In this document: one piece after another, positions 8,070 through 15,695 of the stretch
Layout of the letters: every line of letters begins with the position of its first letter
Position numbering within the stretch: the first letter of the stretch is position 1
Source: SXVE01 sp036388895
Lineage (GTDB): Bacteria; Acidobacteriota; Blastocatellia; Pyrinomonadales; Pyrinomonadaceae
Length of the DNA stretch: 64,000 nucleotides
Direction of reading: 5' to 3'
Assembly: GCA_036388895.1 (NCBI GenBank)
Contig: DASVQY010000075.1
Span: 1-64,000 of the forward strand
Position numbers and translations under genes: made by a program
The notes under the pieces: generated by a model
What the model was told of the DNA's origin: nothing
Database searches by the model: none
The model's input: the letters and a program-made list of their open reading frames with translations, nothing else

Positions 8070-9314
8070 TCAGCCGATCCGTGAAAACGAATCGGAAATG
8101 TCTACATCGGGCATTTCGTCGGGCACTCCGTCGCCGTCCACATCTTCGGCGAATAATATTTTAATAAGTGGGGGCGCAATCAATGTCGTTGCAACAGCCA
8201 TAAAAAGAACCGCCGCGAAAAAGGTTTCGCTGATAACGGCTAAACCGAGACCGATTTGCGCGACGACGATTCCGACTTCGCCGCGCGGCACCATTCCGAT
8301 GCCGATCTGCGCGGCTTCGCGCCTTCCCAGACCCCACGCGCCTAGTCCACATCCAATGAACTTTGTCAAAACGGCAACAATCGTTATCAGAATAGCTAAC
8401 CCGACGATCGATATATCCTTGAATACGCTCAGATTCAACTGCATCCCGATATTCACCAGAAAAAACGGCACGAAGAACTCGGTTACGCCGCTTATTAAAT
8501 GATGCATTCTCGGATTATCTTCGGTTGCTTCCGCCATGCTCATTCCCGCCAGAAACGCGCCGATGATCGCCGCTACGCCGATTGAGCCGGCGGCGAATGA
8601 AAGTCCGAGGCATAAAATTAAACCTAAATTAAAAAACGGCTTGCTGATGCGCAGAGTCTCGATTCTCGGAGCGATTTTCGTCATCATTTTCGCGCCGACA
8701 AACGCCACGAAAACAGTGAAGAATACGGCAAGCCCGACAGTCTTCGCCAGATCGTAATAATTTAATCCGCCTTCTTTGCCGAAACCGGAAACGACGGACA
8801 AAATTATAAGACCGAGAATGTCGTCAATTACTGCGGCTCCTAAAATTATTCGTGAGGTTTGCCTGTTGAGCAGCCCTATCGAACCGAGAACGCGAGCCGT
8901 GATTCCGACCGAAGTGGCAACCAGCGCGGCGCCGATAAACATCGCTTCGACAAACGAGCCATCCCACCATAAAGCGAGGAAATAACCGGCGATGAACGGA
9001 ACGATGATGCCTAAAACAGCAACAACGAGCGACCGCGCTCCGACCTTTAAGATGTCGCCCGGTTTCGTTTCGAGACCGACGTTAAACAGCAGAAAAATGA
9101 CGCCGATTTCCGCTAAAATATTGATGATACTCGACGGCTCGACCCATCCGAGAATGCTCGGACCGACAAGGACGCCCGCCAAAATCTCTCCGACAACGGC
9201 AGGCTGCCGCAAACGTTCAAAAATTTCCGCCATGATTTTGGCGAAAGCCAGCATCACGAACAACGACAGCAAAACTTCGGCATTTTCAACCGACGCCGCT
9301 AACACAACGGGCAT
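8070..9314 (-). CDS. Cation:proton antiporter, CPA2 (KefB-like)
   Basis: A 414-residue membrane protein with about 12-13 helices and the Na_H_exchanger fold: QPAVVGEILAGVLVGPS near the start, GAAVIDDILGLIIL with the paired aspartates of the ion site in the middle, and GMVPRGEVGIVVAQ near the end. It exchanges a monovalent cation (K+ or Na+) for protons. There is no TrkA-N regulatory domain. Instead the protein ends in an acidic tail with DVDGDGVPDE, a calcium-loop-like motif. The start at 9314 is chosen because GGAGG lies 9 nt upstream; the frame also opens at a TTG within that ribosome site (9329). Confidence 0.9.
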   Translation of the reverse strand: MPVVLAASVENAEVLLSLFVMLAFAKIMAEIFERLRQPAVVGEILAGVLVGPSILGWVEPSSIINILAEIGVIFLLFNVGLETKPGDILKVGARSLVVAVLGIIVPFIAGYFLALWWDGSFVEAMFIGAALVATSVGITARVLGSIGLLNRQTSRIILGAAVIDDILGLIILSVVSGFGKEGGLNYYDLAKTVGLAVFFTVFVAFVGAKMMTKIAPRIETLRISKPFFNLGLILCLGLSFAAGSIGVAAIIGAFLAGMSMAEATEDNPRMHHLISGVTEFFVPFFLVNIGMQLNLSVFKDISIVGLAILITIVAVLTKFIGCGLGAWGLGRREAAQIGIGMVPRGEVGIVVAQIGLGLAVISETFFAAVLFMAVATTLIAPPLIKILFAEDVDGDGVPDEMPDVDISDSFSRIG

Positions 9315-9503
9315 TAAACAATCCTCCAAAAAAACATCTGATTATCATAACCGTTTTTTATTTGTCAGAGCAAAATCGTCCTTAAGGTTAGTATAACGAC
9401 TGAACAAAGGTTGAAGAATTCAGAAAATGATTGTTAAAATCTATTTTTTAAGTTCAAAAAAACGAATGGTCATTTTGGTAGTGGTGTAATTTTGTGTTGC
9501 TGA

Positions 9504-9543
9504 TAATAATAAGGGTTGGCACATCAACCAGCCCTTATTATTA
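9504..9543 (-). terminator. Orphan strong hairpin, terminator of the decayed DUF3467 gene
   Basis: A 16-bp stem with one mismatch, TAATAATAAGGGTTGG (9504-9519) and CCAGCCCTTATTATTA (9528-9543), with an 8-nt loop. It lies 15 bp beyond the end of the minus-strand DUF3467 remnant, so it is best read as that gene's terminator. The rest of the stretch 9315-9503 holds nothing I can support. Confidence 0.6.
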
Positions 9544-9558
9544 ATTAGCTTTTATAGG

Positions 9559-9726
9559 TTATTTATTGTTTTTATCTGCTCTAGGTTTATAAGTAACCTC
9601 TCTAGTCGGGGTCATTTGCGAATCTTTAGGCATTATTATTTCACCGTGTTAGACTTCATAGCCCGCTATGTTATTTTGCAAAGCAATTAACACAGCTTTT
9701 GCGTGAAGAGGGGACATAGTAATAAC
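9559..9726 (-). pseudogene. DUF3467 remnant with an in-frame stop
   Basis: The minus strand reads VITMSPLHAKAVLIALQNNI-AGYEV, stop, HGEIIMPKDSQMT and on to a second stop at 9559-9561. The first part matches the C-terminal helix region of DUF3467 proteins (TSPQHAKxLLxALQxNIxxYE), and the HGEI just after the stop continues the family pattern (YExQFGEI) in the same frame. TAA at 9649-9651 therefore probably replaced CAA. The N-terminal beta domain is missing; the frame runs into the DUF4268 remnant on the other strand at about 9726. Family match is from memory. Confidence 0.55.
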
Positions 9727-10047
9727 CTAATGTGGCTTAATGAACGAGATTTAGAGATTCGTTGTATTCGCCTTACGCCTTATCAATACAATGGTCAGGT
9801 TGTCGTAGATATTCAACAAGTTATTCCGCTTCCCGAAGCTGCCGAATATCAAATTCAAATCAGAGAAAAGGAACAAAAAGAACGAAAAGAACGTGTGGAA
9901 AGAAATACTCAATACTATAAGTTTTGGGAAAATCTTATTGAGCTTGGAAAAGAAAAAACGGATTTACATAATAACATTACGCATTCAAATCGTGATTACA
10001 TTACCATTAAAAGCCCACGCGGAGTAAACCTTGTTTTTCGTAGTTAG
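9703..10047 (+). pseudogene. Truncated DUF4268-domain protein (C-terminal piece)
   Basis: The first readable residues NLMWLNERDLEIRCIRL, then VDIQQVIPLPEAAEYQ and a charged KEQKERKERVER helix followed by FWENLIEL, match the middle of DUF4268 proteins. Those proteins normally carry a nuclease-like N-terminal half before this point and a longer DUF4268 domain after it. Here the frame opens only at a GTG (9703) within the DUF3467 remnant and ends soon after THSNRDYITIKSP. Both ends appear lost. DUF4268 proteins are often found near restriction or defence genes, but no intact partner is seen. Confidence 0.5.
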
Positions 10048-10075
10048 CGACTTTACTTATAGTAATGAATAAAAT

Positions 10076-10465
10076 ATGACAATTCAGTTCAGCCGAAATC
10101 TAGCAATAATTGGCGGCATTCTTGCTCCTCTTTTAGAAACAGTTCGTCGTTGGCATACGTGGCAAGAATCTCCGCCTAATTTATTTGATGATTATATTAT
10201 GGGTGCTTTTTTGCTTTTCGGAGCTTGGAAAGTCAGCAAAGACGTTTATAACGGTCAAAGATATTTATCGGCAGCTTGGGCTTTTGCGTGTGGATTAGGT
10301 TATTACAGCTTTTTCGGTCAATTGAAAAGTTTACGTTTAGGCGAGATTGACCCTGCTCCCATTTCTTCAGAGTGGATATTATTGATAAAAGGAGTTGCAG
10401 TGACTTTAGCAATCATTGCTTTGGTAATAAGCCTAAGACAAATTCCCAAAACAAATTGGAAATAG
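10076..10465 (+). CDS. Small membrane protein, unknown
   Basis: A 129-residue protein with about four hydrophobic segments (around 8-20, 41-52, 64-80 and 103-121) and a conserved-looking start FSRNLAIIGGILAPLLETVRRW. I recognise no family. The ribosome site is weak (A/T-rich). It lies 28 bp after the DUF4268 remnant and overlaps the beginning of an alternative frame leading into the kinase remnant. Confidence 0.6.
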   Translation: MTIQFSRNLAIIGGILAPLLETVRRWHTWQESPPNLFDDYIMGAFLLFGAWKVSKDVYNGQRYLSAAWAFACGLGYYSFFGQLKSLRLGEIDPAPISSEWILLIKGVAVTLAIIALVISLRQIPKTNWK

Positions 10466-10509
10466 TTTATAGAAGCGTGAAATTCCATTTCTATAAACTA
10501 CTCATTGGC

Positions 10510-10647
10510 TGTATCGGTCTTGGTTTAATTGGAATTGGCGAAAGAGCCGCACTTATAAATGGTGAAGTGGAAATTGAATCGGCAATTGGCAATGGAACGA
10601 CAATTTATGTTCGTGTTCCGACAAGTTATGAAAAAGTACAAAAATAA
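10510..10647 (+). pseudogene. Histidine kinase remnant (end of HATPase domain)
   Basis: The readable stretch GLGLIGIGERAALINGEVEIES followed by GNGTTIYVRVP is the G2 box and last beta strand of a NarL-partner type histidine kinase ATPase domain (GLGLxGIxERxxxLGGxxxIxSxxGxGTxxxxxxP). The N-terminal sensor, H box and N box are absent. The frame continues upstream to 10372 only as out-of-frame overlap with the membrane protein. It cannot be active. Confidence 0.65.
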
Positions 10648-10979
10648 GTAAATTCTGCTAAGTAATTAGTTTTTTACAAACTGTATATTTCAATGCAGTC
10701 TCCATAGAAATTCGACTCGTCGACAACTCTATTTGCAACCATTCAGTAAAAAGCGCATCATACTATTGTTAGTCCTTCTCTTGCATCTCTTTTGATGCGC
10801 TCGTCAAAGACGGTTTTTGGATAAGTTTGAGAGCAGGTTCAATTTTTAACAACAGAAGTCGCTCTTGATATTTACGAGCATCCGAAACCCGATTCTTCGC
10901 TGCAACGTTTTTCTCCGAAGCCAATTCGATTCGACACTTCTCTTAAAACTCCCGATACGGGAAAAGGTAAAATATTATT
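10648..10979. other. Gene-poor stretch with a hairpin and a possible coding scrap
   Basis: No supported gene. AGCGCATCA (10752-10760) and TGATGCGCT (10793-10801) form a 9-bp stem. From about 10828 the plus strand is open for about 50 codons (reading EQVQFLTTEVALDIYEHPK and on to SLQRFSPKP), ending just inside the RRM gene in another frame. It looks protein-like but I recognise no family; it may be the end of a lost gene. Confidence 0.3.
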
Positions 10980-11348
10980 ATGTCAACGAAACTTTACGTA
11001 GGAAATCTTTCCTTCAATACATCAACTCAGGATTTAGAGGAAATGTTCGGTGAAAGCGGAACTGTTATATCTTCAAACATCATCGAAGACCGAGAAACAG
11101 GACGCTCACGCGGATTTGGATTTATCGAAATGTCTTCAAATGAAGAAGCGCAAAGTGCTATCGCAGCACTTAACGGAAAGGAAGTCGATGGACGTGCATT
11201 AACCGTTAACGAAGCTAAACCGCAGGAAGAACGCGGCGGAGGCGGACGTGGTGGTTATGGCGGCGGAGGCAGTCGAGGTGGTGGACGAGGCGGCAGTGGC
11301 GGCGGTAATCGTGGCGGCGGTGGTTACGGCGGCGGCTCACGCTATTAA
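10980..11348 (+). CDS. Glycine-rich RRM RNA-binding protein
   Basis: A 122-residue protein with one RRM domain (1-80) and a Gly/Arg/Tyr tail. RNP2 is LYVGNL at 5-10 and RNP1 is RGFGFIEM at about 44-51, both intact with their aromatic residues. The tail is made of RGGG-type repeats (about 84-122). Such proteins resemble cyanobacterial Rbp and plant glycine-rich proteins and are often cold-induced; they bind single-stranded RNA. AAGG lies about 9 nt before the ATG. A strong terminator follows. Its GC-rich tail stands out in an A/T-rich neighbourhood. Confidence 0.95.
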   Translation: MSTKLYVGNLSFNTSTQDLEEMFGESGTVISSNIIEDRETGRSRGFGFIEMSSNEEAQSAIAALNGKEVDGRALTVNEAKPQEERGGGGRGGYGGGGSRGGGRGGSGGGNRGGGGYGGGSRY

Positions 11349-11379
11349 GACAAAACTCTAAATTAACAATGATTCAAAT

Positions 11380-11423
11380 AAGTGCCTTCGGCTAAAGATT
11401 AGCTGAAGGCACTTTTGTTTTTA
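11380..11423 (+). terminator. Intrinsic terminator after the RRM gene
   Basis: AAGTGCCTTCGGCT (11380-11393) pairs with AGCTGAAGGCACTT (11401-11414), one mismatch, 7-nt loop, followed by TTGTTTTT. Confidence 0.85.
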
Positions 11424-11436
11424 GATAGCATTTATC

Positions 11437-11562
11437 TCAAGTTTTGCTTTGTTCGTGAATCTTTCGCACATAGTTATAAATACCTTTTATCAGTTCATTG
11501 CGAAGGTAATGAAATTCACAAAATTCTATATTGACTAATGGAGTAAATCTTAAAATATTATT
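11437..11562 (-). other. Possible minus-strand coding remnant
   Basis: Open for 41 codons without a start codon, ending at a TGA (11437-11439). The translation (NIEFCEFHYLRNELIKGIY and on to YVRKIHEQSKT) looks protein-like, but no family is recognised and it may be chance. Confidence 0.2.
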
Positions 11563-11610
11563 CTAATCAATTCTGACGACAAAAAATCAAAACAGTGTTA
11601 AACTGTTTTT

Positions 11611-11946
11611 ATGAGTTATAATCCATTAACAATCAAACGAAGCAACGTTCTAGGCAATATTTATAAACAATGTGATACGATAGAAAGTATTCCTGTTTAT
11701 ATGAATGACCAATCGGGAGAACTACTAGGGTTCGTCAGAGAAGATATGGGGCGTTATGCTGACGTTTTTACATTTCATTTATCTGAGACCGTTTGCAAAC
11801 AGCTTTCATCAAATCATTTCGAGTTTGCTTATGACTTTGATTATTCCGAAAAAACAACCTCTCCTTTTAACAAAAAGCGAATAAAGCTAAACCATATTAT
11901 GCTTATCGCAAAGAAACCGCTTTTCGATAAAAAAGTCTCTGTTTGA
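11611..11946 (+). CDS. Hypothetical protein
   Basis: A 111-residue protein, no signal peptide and no membrane helix. The middle reads FVREDMGRYADVFTFHLSE and is followed by a short acidic and a basic segment. I recognise no family. The start has no clear ribosome site. A hairpin terminator follows 79 bp after the stop, supporting it as a real transcription unit. Confidence 0.55.
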   Translation: MSYNPLTIKRSNVLGNIYKQCDTIESIPVYMNDQSGELLGFVREDMGRYADVFTFHLSETVCKQLSSNHFEFAYDFDYSEKTTSPFNKKRIKLNHIMLIAKKPLFDKKVSV

Positions 11947-12024
11947 ATCGTTACTGTCTCAAAACACTTATAGAATTATTTCTGTAATTTACGAATCAAT
12001 AATTACAATTTTCTTTACCCGCAT

Positions 12025-12058
12025 AGGCTTGAAGTGTTACCGCATTTCAAACCTTTTT
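12025..12058 (+). terminator. Probable terminator
   Basis: AGGCTTGAA (12025-12033) and TTCAAACCT (12046-12054) pair with one G-U, followed by TTTTCTTTTG. It follows the hypothetical gene ending at 11946. Confidence 0.55.
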
Positions 12059-12088
12059 CTTTTGTATTCAGGTTTATTCTGAAATCAA

Positions 12089-12493
12089 TTATACGGAAAC
12101 GTAGTTAGTCTTTGGTTGGGTGTGGTTTTCCTGAATGAGGTTTTTAACTGTTTCAGTTAATTTATCAAAACCCATTGGCTTTATAAGATAACTATCGCCG
12201 CATTCAAGTGCTTTATCTATTTCCGATTGCCTTGCTTCGCCACTATAAAAGACGATTGGAGTATGATGATTATAAGAACGAAGTTCTTTACAAACCTCAA
12301 TGCTTGTTCCATTACCAAAACGATTATCTAAAACAATTACCGAGAAATGCTTTTGACGTATTTGAGATAAGCATTCTTCTAAAGAATCACAAGCAGTAAC
12401 TTCATAACCTTCACTTTTGAATACGAATGTTAATAAATCTAAATTGTCTTTGTCGTCATCAACACAAAGGATGGTTGGTTTTTGAGCGTTCAT
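12089..12493 (-). CDS. Single-domain response regulator
   Basis: A 134-residue stand-alone receiver domain. The acidic pocket is DDD at 12-14, the phosphorylation site D56 (VIVLDNR), the switch residue is in FYSGE and the lysine in LIKPMG. There is no output domain, so it would act by protein contact or as a phosphate sink, as CheY/Spo0F-type proteins do. AGAGGG lies 7 nt before the start. An 11-bp inverted repeat sits in its leader. No cognate kinase is intact nearby; a second stand-alone receiver is encoded divergently at 12860. Confidence 0.9.
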   Translation of the reverse strand: MNAQKPTILCVDDDKDNLDLLTFVFKSEGYEVTACDSLEECLSQIRQKHFSVIVLDNRFGNGTSIEVCKELRSYNHHTPIVFYSGEARQSEIDKALECGDSYLIKPMGFDKLTETVKNLIQENHTQPKTNYVSV

Positions 12494-12520
12494 TTTTCCC
12501 TCTGTAGCTTATCGAGTAAT

Positions 12521-12552
12521 ATAGAATTAAGAAAAAAAAGACTTAATTCTAT
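12521..12552 (-). promoter_or_regulatory. Perfect inverted repeat in the response regulator leader
   Basis: ATAGAATTAAG (12521-12531) and CTTAATTCTAT (12542-12552) form an 11-bp stem with a 10-nt purine loop, 28 bp upstream of the start at 12493. It could be an operator or a leader hairpin. The rest of the 366-bp gap to 12860 is A/T-rich and shows no gene. Confidence 0.4.
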
Positions 12553-12859
12553 AAAAGGAATTTGGGCATCAACAAAGTATTACCTTCGATACTTTATCGA
12601 TTTATGCAAAGAATTCGCACGGTTTGATTGTATTAGTATAACACACAATAATCACACTCTCTAACGTAATAAAAATAATAATTAACGCTTTATTAACAAG
12701 CAAACAGGTAGCTTACGAGTTCGAATTGAAATCGTTTAATGAAAATTGAATTTTCTTGGTACCAAAGTTGTGTAACGAATCTTAAATTAGTTATTTTTTG
12801 TATAATCAATAATCATTCAACATTGATTAACAACTCATATCTAAAAGGTTTTTAATAAT

Positions 12860-13225
12860 ATGAGTAGAACAATTTTGATAGTTGAAGATTACGAAGACGT
12901 ACGCATCTGTATGAAATTCTTGATAGAAAGTTACGGTTATGAAGTAATAGAAGCAGCAGATGGATTACAGGCTATAGAAAGTTTCAGGCATCATTTTCCC
13001 GACTTAGTTTTAATGGACATATCAATGCCTAAAATGGACGGACTCAGCGCTACGAAAGAAATAAGAAAGTTTGAAGGAACAGTCAAAACTCCGATTATCG
13101 CCGTTACAGCACACGGAAAGCAGTTTTATGAACGGGCAATCGAAGCAGGCTGTAATGATTTGGTAAACAAGCCTGTAGACTTTGATAATCTTGAACCATT
13201 GCTAAATCAATATCTTAGTCCGTAA
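12860..13225 (+). CDS. Single-domain response regulator
   Basis: A 121-residue stand-alone receiver. ED at 9-10 and 12 form the acidic pocket, D53 (LVLMDISMPKMDG) is the phosphorylation site, AVTAHG carries the switch threonine and VNKPVD the lysine. It looks like receivers that belong to hybrid kinases or PAS-kinase networks. The C-terminal codons overlap the 3' end of the convergent zinc-ribbon gene by 11 bp. Confidence 0.9.
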   Translation: MSRTILIVEDYEDVRICMKFLIESYGYEVIEAADGLQAIESFRHHFPDLVLMDISMPKMDGLSATKEIRKFEGTVKTPIIAVTAHGKQFYERAIEAGCNDLVNKPVDFDNLEPLLNQYLSP

Positions 13226-13427
13226 AAGGAATTTTCTCAGGGAAATCTAATCCATCAATTTCGCCCTCATTGTGCAGTTTCTCAGCACATTTCAAGCAGT
13301 GATCTTTGCGAAGGATGCGAATGAGTAATCCTTTTGCTTTAGCTTTTCTTCTGACTTGACGTGTGCTTCCTGTTTGAACGTCAATCATTTCCCCGCAAAA
13401 ATCACAATAAATTGTATGTTCAATCAT
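13215..13427 (-). CDS. Small zinc-ribbon-like protein
   Basis: A 70-residue protein with CDFCGE near the start and CLKCAE in the second half, enough for one four-cysteine zinc site, separated by a basic RQVRRKAKAK segment. No named family recognised. It overlaps the response regulator tail to tail by 11 bp. Confidence 0.6.
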   Translation of the reverse strand: MIEHTIYCDFCGEMIDVQTGSTRQVRRKAKAKGLLIRILRKDHCLKCAEKLHNEGEIDGLDFPEKIPFTD

Positions 13428-13492
13428 TAAATTTTTTCTGTGGTTCTATCTCTAAATCATCATCAATCAAAACATCTGCCCTTAAATTTTCA

Positions 13493-13551
13493 CTTGTTCA
13501 AATTGTTCAGTTGTTTCAGGAATTGAACAGAATGGACAGAATGAAAAATGT
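13493..13551. repeat. TTGTTCA-rich repeat, copy A
   Basis: Short TGTTCA units (TTGTTCAA, TTGTTCAG, TTGTTTCAGG) followed by inverted TTGAACAGAATG. The same order of units occurs at 14037-14092 (copy B: TTGTTCAA, TGTTCAAG, TTGTTCAA, TTTTCAGG, then GAATGAACAAAATG). The copies lie about 540 bp apart on either side of the gene at 13655. Confidence 0.5.
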
Positions 13552-13614
13552 CTAAATTTGGAACTTTCGCCTGTTTCGTCGTATTCATTAACATCTCATT
13601 TACATCTCCGATTT

Positions 13615-13650
13615 AAGGCTTGAAAATAATGATTAATTCAAGCCCTTTTT
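13615..13650 (+). terminator. Intrinsic terminator
   Basis: GGCTTGAA (13617-13624) and TTCAAGCC (13637-13644) with a 12-nt loop, then CTTTTTTCTG. Oriented for plus-strand transcription, although the adjacent genes are on the minus strand. Confidence 0.5.
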
Positions 13651-13654
13651 TCTG

Positions 13655-13948
13655 TTATTTTATGAATCCAATCTTTCGGCGCGATTCTTCCCATTTTTTA
13701 TGAAAGCTTGATTGTTCTTCCTCAGTCCAAACGTGCCCGTCTTTTTTATCAATGATTACGGTGATTGCACCTGGTATCCAACCTTCATTTATTAACTTTG
13801 GAATATCAGCAGTAAAAGTCCAAACCCATTCATTTTCACGTTCTAATCGAACTTCTTCCACTTCTGATTTATCAAGTTCTGAATCAGTTTCGATAATATT
13901 ATGAACTTCTTTCCGGGCAATATTATAGGCTTCGTTTAAATCAAACAT
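13655..13948 (-). CDS. Hypothetical small protein
   Basis: A 97-residue soluble protein starting MFDLNEAYNIARKEV, with EWVWTFTADIPKLINEGWIP in the middle and a VIIDKKDGHVWT strand. The layout resembles small YrhB-like or immunity-type proteins, but I cannot place it with confidence and no toxin gene is adjacent. A TTG at 13975 extends the frame; the ATG at 13948 fits the amphipathic start better. Confidence 0.55.
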   Translation of the reverse strand: MFDLNEAYNIARKEVHNIIETDSELDKSEVEEVRLERENEWVWTFTADIPKLINEGWIPGAITVIIDKKDGHVWTEEEQSSFHKKWEESRRKIGFIK

Positions 13949-14036
13949 AAAACATACAAAAGACAAATTATTCAATTTCTATGCGGAGAATTTAGCACCA
14001 GCTCATTATAAATCAAAAAACTGACTTTCGTTTTAG

Positions 14037-14092
14037 TTTGTTCAATGTGTTCAAGTTGTTCAATATTTTCAGGGAATGAACAAAATGAAGCT
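14037..14092. repeat. TTGTTCA-rich repeat, copy B
   Basis: Second copy of the unit described at 13493-13551, with the same order of direct TGTTCA units, TTTTCAGG, and the inverted GAACAAAATG. Confidence 0.5.
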
Positions 14093-14110
14093 GATAAATA
14101 CACAATTGAC

Positions 14111-14734
14111 TTATTTTGAATCTGCTTGCCAAACGGACCCATCGGCATATTGAATACTTTTTATATTTATCTGTTCGATATAAAGATCGGACAACTTCTT
14201 GCCTGCATCATTTACTTTGACAATACTCGTCGGAGGAGACAACAGTTTCATAACAAAATTATCGGTTTCATTCGGTTTGAGATTTGTATTGTTTGCGAAT
14301 TGATGCCTTCCCACTTCTAATTTTGTTGATAAATCAAAGAACACGTATTCCCATATAACTTTCTTTATTGTTCTTGTTCCATTATTTTGAACTTTTATTT
14401 GATAAGTATAAAAAGTTGAAATGTTTTCAGGTGCCTTAGCTTCCTGTATCTTTGTACGGAAAGGTGGAGGCTCGGGCGGTTTTCCTTCGCTTTTTCTGAT
14501 TTTATTTATGCGAATATTCTCCTTTTGATCTTGAATCGCTTGTTTGCTTTCGTCATTGGCTTTGAATGGGTCTTCATTGAGCGCCGAATTAGAGGGAGTG
14601 ACCGAGTTTATATGCCACTTCTTCTTCAATACCGACAATTCTGATACCGACAGTTCTGATGAATTAGATAAAGTCTGCATTGACGCATTCGCTGTTAATA
14701 AAAACAGCAGAATTATCGAATATAAATATTTCAT
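14111..14734 (-). CDS. Secreted hypothetical protein
   Basis: A 207-residue protein with a signal peptide (about 1-18, IILLFLLTANASMQT). A low-complexity SSELSVSELSV duplication follows at about 25-35. The second half (FYTYQIKVQNNGTRTIKKVIWEY and on to NLKPNETDNFVMKL) is a beta-rich domain like FxxAM-type periplasmic domains that compare attachment of terms; I do not know its function. Similar proteins occur in Blastocatellia as far as I recall. It lies divergent from the HXXEE gene. Confidence 0.7.
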   Translation of the reverse strand: MKYLYSIILLFLLTANASMQTLSNSSELSVSELSVLKKKWHINSVTPSNSALNEDPFKANDESKQAIQDQKENIRINKIRKSEGKPPEPPPFRTKIQEAKAPENISTFYTYQIKVQNNGTRTIKKVIWEYVFFDLSTKLEVGRHQFANNTNLKPNETDNFVMKLLSPPTSIVKVNDAGKKLSDLYIEQINIKSIQYADGSVWQADSK

Positions 14735-14923
14735 ACTTAACCTCTAATAATTTCAGGATGATTCTTTTGTAAGATAATATTCCTACGTTGAACAAATAAG
14801 CAATATTTTTTTTACGATAAATTGATTATAATTAAAACAGTCTCAAAAAAGCCCGTTTTCAAAACAAAAAAGACGGATTGAAATTTGGCATAGAAATCTA
14901 ATTCAGGCGGGACAATTGAAGAG

Positions 14924-15469
14924 ATGGGGAGTAAAAATTGGCGAGAAGTAAGAACAATTCTCTGGTTACTGCCTGTTATCTTTTTTATTCATGATAGCGA
15001 AGAACTGCTTACTATGCCCGTTTGGATTGCGACGCATCAGAATGAGCTTAATCAGATTGCTAGTACCAATAAATCAATAGCAGAAATCATTCATTCATTG
15101 CCTTCAACAACGCCACAAATAGCTATAGCTATCGGCTCGATACTGATTTTGTTTATTGTGGTGACGACAGGAGCCTTTTTTTCAAACGGAAAGGGACTCT
15201 GGTTTTATGCCTACAATTGTTTGCTCGGAGTATTATTCCTGCATGTTTTTACTCATTTGGCACAAACTATTATCTTTGCCGGTTACACGCCTGGTGTAGT
15301 CGGGGCAGTAATCGCGGTAATACCTGGTTCGTTGTATATTTACTACCGTCTTTTTAAGTCAGAATTTCTAACTGTAAAAACAGCAGTAATCTGTGCCGTT
15401 ATCGGTTTTGTGCTTTTTGTGCCCGGTGCTTTATTAGCACAGCAAATAGGAAAAGTGTTGGCTGGTTAG
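14924..15469 (+). CDS. HXXEE domain membrane protein
   Basis: A 181-residue membrane protein with the HXXEE signature at 23-27 (HDSEE) inside the first helix, and about five helices in total. A second histidine-containing helix (FLHVFTHLAQTI) fits the family. HXXEE proteins are uncharacterised, and the conserved His and Glu residues in the membrane suggest a metal site or an enzyme. A GAAGAG ribosome site precedes the ATG. Confidence 0.85.
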   Translation: MGSKNWREVRTILWLLPVIFFIHDSEELLTMPVWIATHQNELNQIASTNKSIAEIIHSLPSTTPQIAIAIGSILILFIVVTTGAFFSNGKGLWFYAYNCLLGVLFLHVFTHLAQTIIFAGYTPGVVGAVIAVIPGSLYIYYRLFKSEFLTVKTAVICAVIGFVLFVPGALLAQQIGKVLAG

Positions 15470-15530
15470 TAAATTTGGGTACTGATAAAGGTTTACTATT
15501 TGTTCCGCAAACGTACCTTTTTGAGAATTT

Positions 15531-15564
15531 TGCAGAATAGATAAATTTGCAGAATAGATAAATT
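15531..15564. repeat. 17-bp perfect tandem duplication
   Basis: TGCAGAATAGATAAATT occurs twice in direct succession (15531-15547 and 15548-15564) at the right edge of the A/T-rich stretch, directly before a coding scrap. Confidence 0.8.
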
Positions 15565-15565
15565 T

Positions 15566-15673
15566 GGGATTCCTTCGCTTCAAAATATAAGCTTTACCTA
15601 TCCGAGCGAAGAAGAGATTACGGCGGAAATCAAAAGCGAACAGGACAAGCTGCGGCTTTTAGCCGCCGGGTGA
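15566..15673 (+). pseudogene. Orphan 3' coding tail
   Basis: Open for 35 codons to a TGA, reading GIPSLQNISFTYPSEEEIT then EIKSEQDKLRLLAAG. The codon use is like that of the GC-richer genes to the right, not like the DNA to the left, so this looks like the last part of a gene whose body was lost. The family is not recognised. Confidence 0.4.
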
Positions 15674-15695
15674 AACAGAACAAATCAACGGAATT

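Noticed and set aside
10865..11053. 62-codon plus frame before the RRM gene
   Set aside because: It overlaps the start of the RRM gene in another frame and shows no family features.
9400..15690. Prophage or intact integrative element
   Set aside because: No integrase, terminase, capsid or transposase is recognisable; only remnants and orphans.
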